Shown here in pieces: positions 1-5,972 of a stretch of 6,642 nt of DNA. Below the pieces are notes generated by a model. The model did no database searches. It was not told the origin of the DNA and worked only from the letters and a program-made list of their open reading frames with translations. Both the position numbers and the translations under genes were made by a program. Every line of letters starts with the position of its first letter. Positions within the stretch are counted from its first letter, which is position 1. Source of the stretch: Candidatus Omnitrophota bacterium (GTDB lineage Bacteria; Ratteibacteria; UBA8468; B48-G9; JAFGKM01); NCBI GenBank assembly GCA_023818785.1, contig JAMWCO010000083.1, positions 1 through 6,642 of the forward strand, in the 5' to 3' direction.

Positions 1-26
1 TGGATAGATAGTGATATTTTTTTCAT
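1..26 (-). CDS. 5' end of a downstream gene (first 8 codons, cut by window edge)
   Basis: An ATG at 26-24 overlaps the TGA stop (25-23) of the preceding GT-C gene in an ATGA arrangement. From it the frame reads MKKISLSI, followed by a split CA. codon (His or Gln), and stays open to the window edge. The 4-bp overlap is the same kind of junction seen between the GT2 gene and wecB at 5969-5972, which suggests translational coupling and continuation of the operon. A Lys-rich start followed by a beta-strand-like Ile/Leu/Ser stretch resembles the N-termini of many family 2 glycosyltransferases. Eight residues are too few to assign a family, and the ninth residue (His/Gln) is not the usual Val/Ile. 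Function is unknown; the call rests on the junction only. Confidence 0.45.
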
Positions 27-1552
27 TTTTTATTTATTATATCTTTTAAAAATTCTTCTGCCAATTTAAATTCTGGATTAATTTCAAGTGCCTTTTGAAG
101 ATATAATATTGCTGTATCTTTATATCCCATTTCATAATAAACAACTGCCATTAAAAAATTACTTTTTGGGTCATCTGGTAAAATCTTTAAAAAATCTGTT
201 GCTTTTTTAAATGCTTTATTTATCTCTTTTGCCTCAAGGTCCTTATTTATTCCTTTCAAACTCAGATACCCAAAAATTTTTTTACTTTCTTCTATTAAAA
301 GTTCAGTAGGTGCATAATTAAACATATAGGCAAATATTGAAGTTAAAAGAATTAGAAGAAATGGTCTAAAAATTTTTTTATTTTTAATTATTTCTTTTAA
401 ACACCACAGAATAAAATATGATGAAGAAATTGAAAAACAAAAAACAGCAGGTAATCTATATCTATCTGTTATAAAAAACAGAACAACCCATAAGACATTT
501 GAGAGAGTAAAACTTACAAACAAAAAATTTTTTTTAAAATCTTTAAAAAATAAAATCAAACCGAAAAGACCTGTGGGAACTAAAAATCCAAATCTAATAA
601 AAGCAAATTTTAAAGATGGAATTAATCTATCCATTAAATAAACATTCATATTTTGTGGCCATTCATAACTTGTAAAAAATAAATGTATCTTCTTTAAAAA
701 TAATTTCCAAAAATCAATTGATAAAGGTGAAAGTAAATAACCCTTCGGATAATAGAAAAGACCTATTGAATCAGAACTATTCCCAATTCTCCAATTTTCA
801 GGTCCATTTGAACATATTGGAACAAATACTTTCCCAACATACCAATTTCTTATAGTTACAGGAAGAATTACAATACTACTTATAAAAACTAAAATAAAAA
901 ATACTAAAATTTTCTGTTTTAGAGAAGAAATTTTTAAATGAATAATATCTTGAGGATATAAAATTAAACCTATAAGTAAAAATGGAAGAAAAATACCTAT
1001 TGTTGGTTTTGCCAAAGCAGAAAAACCAAGCAAAATTCCAGTTATTGTCCACCATTTAAAATTATTTTTTTTTAATGATATATATAAACAGGTTATAAAA
1101 GCGACATAAAGAAATGTAATTATACTATCACTTAAAATAGAAACAGAATATACAACAGATGTCTTATAAAAAGAGCAGAGAAAACAGGATAAAATTCCTA
1201 CCCATTCATCAAAAAGTATTTTCCCAAGAGAATAGATTAAAAAACACAAAAAAACATCAAGAAAAATCTGAATTATATAAATGCCAAATAAATTCCCTCC
1301 AGTAATAAAGTATAAGAAGGCAAGGAAATATGGATAAAAAGGAGCCATATAAAAAACATTACCATCTACATAAAAAGGACTTTTTAATATATTTTCAGCC
1401 CATAATATAAATGTCTTCTGGTCATGTTTATCCATAATGTAAGGGTCAAAATAGATAGTATCTTTTAGAAAATATAAATAAATAATTCTAACAATTAATC
1501 CTAAAAACAATATTAAACTTAATATCAACTTTTCATTTTTTTTAATCTCCAT
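23..1552 (-). CDS. Polytopic GT-C glycosyltransferase (PMT_2/ArnT-like, family 39 type) with C-terminal TPR
   Basis: This is a 509-residue membrane protein from the ATG at 1552. A TTG eight codons upstream (1576) also keeps the frame open, but it falls within a hairpin and adds no conserved sequence. About ten to twelve hydrophobic segments fill residues 9-412. Family signs are an Asp-containing first extracytoplasmic loop (D36, D41, D44, where GT-C enzymes place the catalytic Asp), APFYPYFLA at 70-78, FVPICSNG at 243-250 and DRYRLP at 363-368. The last of these is typical of bacterial PMT_2-like proteins. GT-C enzymes move a sugar from a polyprenyl-phosphate carrier to an acceptor outside the cytoplasm; donor and acceptor here are unknown. 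Residues about 462-495 (MAVVYYEMGYKDTAILYLQK, then ALEINP) form a clear TPR repeat, probably preceded by a weaker one at about 440-460. The gene lies 33 bp behind the epimerase gene and overlaps the next gene by 4 bp. Confidence 0.85.
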   Translation of the reverse strand: MEIKKNEKLILSLILFLGLIVRIIYLYFLKDTIYFDPYIMDKHDQKTFILWAENILKSPFYVDGNVFYMAPFYPYFLAFLYFITGGNLFGIYIIQIFLDVFLCFLIYSLGKILFDEWVGILSCFLCSFYKTSVVYSVSILSDSIITFLYVAFITCLYISLKKNNFKWWTITGILLGFSALAKPTIGIFLPFLLIGLILYPQDIIHLKISSLKQKILVFFILVFISSIVILPVTIRNWYVGKVFVPICSNGPENWRIGNSSDSIGLFYYPKGYLLSPLSIDFWKLFLKKIHLFFTSYEWPQNMNVYLMDRLIPSLKFAFIRFGFLVPTGLFGLILFFKDFKKNFLFVSFTLSNVLWVVLFFITDRYRLPAVFCFSISSSYFILWCLKEIIKNKKIFRPFLLILLTSIFAYMFNYAPTELLIEESKKIFGYLSLKGINKDLEAKEINKAFKKATDFLKILPDDPKSNFLMAVVYYEMGYKDTAILYLQKALEINPEFKLAEEFLKDIINKK

Positions 1553-1560
1553 TTTGCCAC

Positions 1561-1584
1561 TTAACCAATTGAGCAATTAGTTAA
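1561..1584 (-). promoter_or_regulatory. Intergenic RNA hairpin just upstream of the GT-C start codon
   Basis: On the minus strand TTAACTAATT, GCTC and AATTGGTTAA form two 10-nt arms (1584-1575 and 1570-1561) around a 4-nt loop. All ten positions can pair in RNA, nine as Watson-Crick and one as U-G. The hairpin fills most of the 33-bp spacer between the epimerase stop and the ATG at 1552, and ends 8 nt before that ATG. No T-run follows it on either strand, so it is not an intrinsic terminator. A role in translation initiation, mRNA processing or stability is inference. The stem is AT-rich and of only modest stability. Confidence 0.45.
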
Positions 1585-1585
1585 T

Positions 1586-2575
1586 TTAAAAAAAATAATT
1601 TGATAAATCTATCTCTTTTTTAAAATATTCAACTACATCATTTATTATATCTTTTATTGAATATTCTGGTTGAAAATTTAAAATTTTTCTAATTTTGGAT
1701 AAATCAGGTTTCCTTCTTTCCATATCTTCAAAACCTCTATTATATATCTTCTCTGGATTTATAAATTCTATTTTAGAATCACTTTTAACTATATCTTTTA
1801 TAAGATATGCAAGGTCTTTAATTTTTATCTCATCATCACTTCCAACATTAAAAACTTCTCCATATGACTCTTCTTTTTCTATCAGTTTTAACAGACAATT
1901 TATAACATCTTTAACATGGATAAAACATCTTGTTTGTTCTCCATTTCCAAAAATAGTTATATCATTCCCTCTTAATGCTTGTTTAATAAATCTTGGAATT
2001 ACCATACCATATCTTTCTGTTTGTCTTGGACCTACAGTATTAAATAATCTTACAATGATAACTGACAAATTATATTCTTCATAAAAAGCAAAAGCAAGAA
2101 ATTCATCTATTGCTTTAGTACATGCATAAGACCATCTTTTCTTTTTAGTAGAACCAATAACTATATCCGCATCTTCAGAAAATGGAACATTTACATTCTT
2201 TCCATAAATCTCTGAAGTTGATGTAATTAAAAGTTTTTTATTATACTTTCTACATAAATTCAATACATTTTTTGTTCCTTCAATATTTACTATTATTGAT
2301 TCAATTGGATTTTCCATAACTTTTTTTACTCCTACAACTGCAGCAAGATGAAATACAAAATCTACTTTTTTAATCAACTCTTCCAGTATTCCATAATTTA
2401 GAATTGTATCTAAAAAAAGATTGAAATTATTATTATTTAATATGCTCAAAACATTTCTTATACTACCTGTTGAAAGGTCATCAATAACAATAACTTTTTT
2501 ATTCTTTTTTATAAGTTCTTCTGCTAAATAAGAACCAATAAATCCACATCCACCAGTTATTAAAAATTTCTCCAT
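1586..2575 (-). CDS. NAD-dependent sugar-nucleotide epimerase/dehydratase (extended SDR)
   Basis: This 329-residue soluble enzyme starts at the ATG at 2575. It has the Rossmann signature of extended short-chain dehydrogenases: GGCGFIG at 8-14 (GxxGxxG), acidic IDD at 31-33 for NAD ribose, and HLAA at 76-79. The catalytic part has TSTSEIYG at 118-125 and YACTK at 150-154 (the YxxxK pair). Further family motifs are RLFNTVGP at 176-183 and FIHVKDV at 218-224. Length is typical. Such enzymes oxidise C4 of an NDP-sugar and then epimerise, dehydrate or decarboxylate it. The sequence is closest in style to GalE/UDP-glucuronate decarboxylase relatives, but it lacks the HPQ-containing segment I expect in UXS enzymes, so the exact reaction is left open. 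It probably supplies a nucleotide sugar to the neighbouring transferases. A promoter-like sequence lies directly upstream, so it may head its own transcript with the GT-C gene. Confidence 0.9.
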   Translation of the reverse strand: MEKFLITGGCGFIGSYLAEELIKKNKKVIVIDDLSTGSIRNVLSILNNNNFNLFLDTILNYGILEELIKKVDFVFHLAAVVGVKKVMENPIESIIVNIEGTKNVLNLCRKYNKKLLITSTSEIYGKNVNVPFSEDADIVIGSTKKKRWSYACTKAIDEFLAFAFYEEYNLSVIIVRLFNTVGPRQTERYGMVIPRFIKQALRGNDITIFGNGEQTRCFIHVKDVINCLLKLIEKEESYGEVFNVGSDDEIKIKDLAYLIKDIVKSDSKIEFINPEKIYNRGFEDMERRKPDLSKIRKILNFQPEYSIKDIINDVVEYFKKEIDLSNYFF

Positions 2576-2593
2576 ACATAGATTTTAATTTAT

Positions 2594-2622
2594 AATTTAT
2601 AACTTTCCTATTCCCTTGTCAA
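2594..2622 (-). promoter_or_regulatory. Sigma70-type promoter candidate upstream of the epimerase gene
   Basis: On the minus strand a perfect TTGACA (2622-2617) is followed by two -10 candidates: TATAAA at 2601-2596 (15-bp spacer) and TAAATT at 2599-2594 (17-bp spacer). The expected transcript would start about 10-20 bp before the ATG at 2575, giving a very short leader. The site lies in the only gap over 100 bp, which fits an internal promoter for the epimerase and GT-C genes. In such AT-rich DNA, -10-like boxes are common by chance; the full TTGACA is the stronger evidence. Confidence 0.45.
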
Positions 2623-2665
2623 ATTTAAAGTTCTTTTAAAGGGTATAGCATCCAAGTAGGGAATA
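2609..2665. repeat. Spaced inverted repeat TATTCCCT / AGGGAATA
   Basis: TATTCCCT at 2609-2616 and its exact reverse complement AGGGAATA at 2658-2665 are separated by 41 bp. The first arm lies directly inside the spacer of the promoter candidate, next to its TTGACA box. Centre-to-centre distance is 49 bp, close to a whole-number-and-a-half of helical turns (about 4.7). It could be a pair of regulator sites or chance. The spacing is too wide for a tight hairpin, and no T-run follows. Confidence 0.3.
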
Positions 2666-2691
2666 AATACTGCATACTGAACCAATATCTG

Positions 2692-3795
2692 TTAACCTCG
2701 TAGGTTATTTAATTTGAATAAATTTTTTACTTTGGAATAAATTCTCATTCCAACAAGCCAAGTTCTTGTCATTAATAAGAACAATAAGAAATGTATATTA
2801 TCATCAGAAAGAAATAAAATATTAAAATAAACTATAATTTTTTTCAAATATTTTTCAATACCACCTTTTTCACTTTTACCAATTTTATATATAGAATATT
2901 TTAAATATCCTAATCTTCTTGCCTTTTTCTCTTTCTCTCCATATATTCTAAAATTTGGATTTTTATCATTGAATGAATTTTTTATTTCAAAGAAGCACTC
3001 ATCAAAACTTTTTTCTGTTTTCTTAGCATAAATATAAGAAAATAATCCTAAATTATATATAATCCATCTATCAAATCCAAAATATTTCAACTGTACTGTA
3101 AGTGTTTCAACAAAAGCATCCATATATCTACCAGAACTTAGTGCATCTTTCCTTACTCTAAAAAACACAACAAATTCTGGAATATAGAAAAATTTAATAC
3201 CTTTCTTAAGAGATCTGATAAAAAATTCATGATCATAGGAAAATTTAAAATTTTCATCAAATAGTCCAACTCTGTTAAATACAGATTTTTTTATAAATAC
3301 AGAGGGCTGAGTTATCGGATCTCCCAAATGGAAATCTTCAAATTTCAAATCTTTCTTCCCTTTATGGATTCCCATAAAATTTTTCATTTCATCAACAAAA
3401 ATTGTTTTGCCGTATACTGCATCAACATCAGGATAACTTTCAAATGCATCAAGGATTTTTTTAAAGCAACCTTTATAATAAAAATCATCTGAATTCAAAA
3501 TGCCAACATAATCCCCTTCTATCATCTTCAATCCTTTATTTAAAGCATTGGAAGGACCCTTATCAGGTTCAGAGATATATCTAAAATTACATCCTAAACA
3601 TTTTAATGGATAGGTTTGATTTTTGATATAAGTGGCATATTTTTGTAATATAGTAAGTGTATTATCAGAAGAACCACCATCCACAATCACATAATCAATA
3701 AAAAATTTTCCTTCCTGTGACAAAACACTGTTTATTGCATCTTCAATAAATCTTCCATGATTATAAGAGATAGTAACGATTGAAATCTTATGCAT
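2692..3795 (-). CDS. Family 2 glycosyltransferase (GT-A fold)
   Basis: The protein has 367 residues from the ATG at 3795. A GTG five codons upstream (3810) is also in frame and would overlap the GT4 gene by 11 bp. I prefer ATG because MHKISIVTISYNHG is the usual family start. The GT-A domain shows ISIVTISYNHGRFI at 4-17, VDGGSSDNT at 38-46, SEPDKGPSNALNKG at 75-88 and the metal/nucleotide-binding NSDD at 101-104 (DxD equivalent). Then come TQPSVFIKKSVF at 162-173 and SYDHEFFIR at 186-194, whose DHE (188-190) aligns with the acceptor-side acidic residues of this group. It should transfer a sugar from an NDP donor to the growing lipid-linked glycan on the cytoplasmic face. The C-terminal 130 residues are Lys-rich, with a hydrophobic stretch near 330-350 that could attach to the membrane. 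Sugar and linkage cannot be predicted. Confidence 0.88.
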   Translation of the reverse strand: MHKISIVTISYNHGRFIEDAINSVLSQEGKFFIDYVIVDGGSSDNTLTILQKYATYIKNQTYPLKCLGCNFRYISEPDKGPSNALNKGLKMIEGDYVGILNSDDFYYKGCFKKILDAFESYPDVDAVYGKTIFVDEMKNFMGIHKGKKDLKFEDFHLGDPITQPSVFIKKSVFNRVGLFDENFKFSYDHEFFIRSLKKGIKFFYIPEFVVFFRVRKDALSSGRYMDAFVETLTVQLKYFGFDRWIIYNLGLFSYIYAKKTEKSFDECFFEIKNSFNDKNPNFRIYGEKEKKARRLGYLKYSIYKIGKSEKGGIEKYLKKIIVYFNILFLSDDNIHFLLFLLMTRTWLVGMRIYSKVKNLFKLNNLRG

Positions 3796-3799
3796 TTTT

Positions 3800-4861
3800 T
3801 CAAACACCACTATTTAATAGAACTTTATATGCCTGTATTGTTTCTTTTGCTGCCTTTTCTAATGTAAATTCAGAAAATATCTTTTCTCTTAATTTAATAT
3901 TAAATGGAGAATTGAGTGCTTTAATAGTTGCTTTTCTTATACTTTCTATATCATATGGTTTACAATACCATGCATAATCTCCAAAATACTCTTTTGTTGA
4001 ACCTTCTGTTGTTGTTACAATATTACATCCAATCACAGATGCTTCAAGGTTTACCAAACCAGGTGTTTCTCTGAAACTTGGAAGAATATGGACTTTTGCT
4101 TTTTGGTAATAATAGATCAAATCTTTTTGTGATAATTCACCTATAAAAAAAGTTTTTCCTTTTCTTTTATTTGCAATTTTCTTACATTCAATAAAATATT
4201 TTTGATTTTCAATTCTTCCAATAAATATAAGGTCTTCTTTAAAGTTTAAAAGTGCTTTTATAGTTGTTAATTGGTTCTTTGTAGGACCAATATGCCCAAC
4301 CTGAATTATCAGTTTTTCTTTTCTATCAAAATTTATATCTTTCAAAAAATTATCCACACCATTATAAATAATCTTTGTTTTTCCTTTAATATTTAATTTA
4401 AATTTATTTTCAAGATGTTCCATTTCAAGATAGGAATTTGGAAGAATTATATCTGCAAGTTTCAATATCTTTTTTTGTAATTTAAATTTTTCTGATATTC
4501 TGTTTTCTATTGGTTCAAATGGACTCCTTATAAAGTTTTTCCATATCCATCTATCTGCCTTAAATAAAGAAAATATTGCTTTTATTGTAAATGGATTTGA
4601 TTTCCAGTAGATAGGAGAAATAACACAGAAAATATTATTTTCTTTTGCATATCTCACCCAATTATATGTAAACTTTGCTGTTTGAAGGTTAAAAATATGG
4701 ATTATATCAACTTCTATCTTTTTTTCAGGCGGATTTTGGAAAGAGATAAAAACATCAATTCCAAATTTTTCCAGGTACTGTTTAGTTTTAAGCATCTGAA
4801 TAGTATCTCCACCTTTTTTTTCAAGACTGTCAGTTCTATTAACCATCAAAACTTTTAACAT
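3800..4861 (-). CDS. GT4-family (GT-B fold) glycosyltransferase
   Basis: This 353-residue protein begins at the ATG at 4861; a second ATG at codon 6 is possible. The N-terminal Rossmann half starts MLKVLMVNRTDS and has the GGDTIQ loop at 17-22. The donor-binding C-terminal half has IIYNGVD at 164-170, QVGHIGPTKNQ at 187-197 and HILPSFRETPGLVNLE at 258-273. In the last of these, E265 and E273 form the EX7E motif of retaining GT4 enzymes; TTTEGSTKEYFGD at 283-295 follows. There are no membrane segments. It would add an NDP-sugar residue with retained configuration to a lipid-linked glycan at the inner membrane. It follows wecB by 22 bp and precedes the next GT2 gene by 4 bp, so these genes are probably co-transcribed. 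The 22-bp spacer is A-rich with no recognisable Shine-Dalgarno. Donor and acceptor are unknown. Confidence 0.88.
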   Translation of the reverse strand: MLKVLMVNRTDSLEKKGGDTIQMLKTKQYLEKFGIDVFISFQNPPEKKIEVDIIHIFNLQTAKFTYNWVRYAKENNIFCVISPIYWKSNPFTIKAIFSLFKADRWIWKNFIRSPFEPIENRISEKFKLQKKILKLADIILPNSYLEMEHLENKFKLNIKGKTKIIYNGVDNFLKDINFDRKEKLIIQVGHIGPTKNQLTTIKALLNFKEDLIFIGRIENQKYFIECKKIANKRKGKTFFIGELSQKDLIYYYQKAKVHILPSFRETPGLVNLEASVIGCNIVTTTEGSTKEYFGDYAWYCKPYDIESIRKATIKALNSPFNIKLREKIFSEFTLEKAAKETIQAYKVLLNSGV

Positions 4862-4883
4862 TTTTTAATATTTTGTTCTATTT

Positions 4884-5972
4884 TTAGTTATATATAATTT
4901 TACATATCCTTTCAGAGGCCTTTCCATCTCCAAAAGGATTTCCCCAATTTGATTCTTTATTTATCATTTTTTCTACTGAATCAAGAATTGTTTCTTTTCT
5001 CCAACCAGCAAGAATATTACTTCCAATTTCAATTGTTTCAAGCCTTTCAGTATTTTCCCTCAATGTAATACAAGGAACTTTAAGTATACAACTTTCTTCT
5101 TGAACTCCTCCAGAATCAGTTAGGATAACCTTTGCATAACGTTCAAGTTGTATAAATTCTAAAAATCCACAAGGTTGTATAACATCTAAACAGGAAAATA
5201 AATTTGAAAGATTAAATATTTTTATATTTTTTAATGTCCTTGGATGTATAGGAAAAATTATCCGCATCTTATATTTTTCTTTTAAAACATTCATAGATAT
5301 TAAAATATTTTCTAACCTTTCTTTATTATCAACATTTTCTCTTCTATGAAGCGTAAGAAGAAAATATTTCTTTTGTTCTATATTGTAATTTTTAAGTAAA
5401 TTTTTTCCCATTTTTTGTTCTGAAATCTTTAAACTTTGATAAATTGAGTCAACAATAGTATTTCCTGTAACTACAATCCTTTTTTCAGGTATTCCTTCTT
5501 TTAAAAGATTATATTTTGAATTTTCCGTAGGTGCAAAAAGATAATCTGATAGATGGTCAGTCAAAACCCTGTTTATCTCTTCAGGCATATTTCTATCATA
5601 ACTTCTTAAACCCGCTTCTATGTGGCCTATCTTAATATAAAGTTTTGATGCAGCAAGTGCACCTGCTAAAGTAGTATTTGTATCTCCTTGAACAAGAACA
5701 ATATAAGGTCTTTTTTTTATCAATATCTTTTCTATACCATTTAATGCTTTTGCTGTTTGTTGTCCATCAGTTCCTGACCCAACTTCTAATTTATAATCTG
5801 GTTGTGGCAAATTGAGTTCTTCAAAAAAAATTTTATCCATGTTATATGAATAATGTTGCCCAGTATGTAAGATTTCAAAAGGCAATTTCTCTTTTATACA
5901 ATACCTTATCACTGGTGCCATTTTAATTATTTCAGGTCTTGTTCCAATTATAATTAAAATTTTATTCTTCAT
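4884..5972 (-). CDS. wecB: UDP-N-acetylglucosamine 2-epimerase (non-hydrolysing)
   Basis: This 362-residue enzyme interconverts UDP-GlcNAc and UDP-ManNAc, the ManNAc(A) donor route for surface glycans. Length and motifs match WecB throughout: IGTRPEIIKMAPVI at 9-22 (R12, K17), VQGDTNTTLAGALAA at 94-108 (D97), GHIEAGLRS at 116-124 (E119), MPEEINR at 129-135 (E131, E132), TGNTIVDS at 169-176, LHRREN at 208-213 (H209), PIHPRT at 241-246, TDSGGVQEES at 285-294 and NPFGDGKASERI at 345-356. The expected Arg, Asp, Glu and His positions (equivalents of E. coli Arg10, Asp95, Glu117, Glu131 and His213) are all present. One oddity is TERLE at 308-312, where the family usually has TERPE. The ATG at 5972 overlaps the upstream GT2 stop (ATGA). 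An AAAGG lies only 1 nt before the ATG, too close for a normal ribosome-binding site. No wecC dehydrogenase gene is present in the window. Confidence 0.95.
   Translation of the reverse strand: MKNKILIIIGTRPEIIKMAPVIRYCIKEKLPFEILHTGQHYSYNMDKIFFEELNLPQPDYKLEVGSGTDGQQTAKALNGIEKILIKKRPYIVLVQGDTNTTLAGALAASKLYIKIGHIEAGLRSYDRNMPEEINRVLTDHLSDYLFAPTENSKYNLLKEGIPEKRIVVTGNTIVDSIYQSLKISEQKMGKNLLKNYNIEQKKYFLLTLHRRENVDNKERLENILISMNVLKEKYKMRIIFPIHPRTLKNIKIFNLSNLFSCLDVIQPCGFLEFIQLERYAKVILTDSGGVQEESCILKVPCITLRENTERLETIEIGSNILAGWRKETILDSVEKMINKESNWGNPFGDGKASERICKIIYN

Larger units (their letters stand above)
2576..2691 (-). other. 116-bp intergenic region between the GT2 and epimerase genes
   Basis: No supported gene lies here. 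The half next to the GT2 stop (about 2636-2691) is visibly richer in G+C (roughly 40%) than the flanking genes. It holds a short direct repeat, CAGTAT-G-CAGTAT, on the minus strand (2680-2668). The half next to the epimerase is very AT-rich and holds the promoter candidate. No hairpin with a T-run, and so no intrinsic terminator, is visible after the GT2 stop. Confidence 0.5.

Noticed and set aside
1553..1580. Sequence GCTCAATTGGTTA on the minus strand resembles a tRNA D-arm
   Set aside because: No matching GAGC, acceptor stem, anticodon arm or T-arm surrounds it; the resemblance is explained by the small hairpin.
1695..2084. Plus-strand open frame opposite the epimerase gene
   Set aside because: It lies wholly antisense to a well-supported SDR gene with continuous motifs, and its translation shows no recognisable domain.
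2624..2640. TTTAAA-AGAAC-TTTAAA as a possible terminator after the GT2 gene
   Set aside because: The stem is six A/T pairs made from a self-palindrome, with no G/C and no following T-run.
2634..2715. Short minus-strand frame in the gap reading about 27 codons (contains FSMQYLFPTWMLYPLKEL)
   Set aside because: It begins right after a stop, has only a late internal ATG, lacks a ribosome-binding site and is too short to tell from chance, though it could be a gene relic.
3780..3977. Plus-strand open frame opposite the GT4 3' end
   Set aside because: It is short, antisense to conserved coding sequence and lacks any motif.
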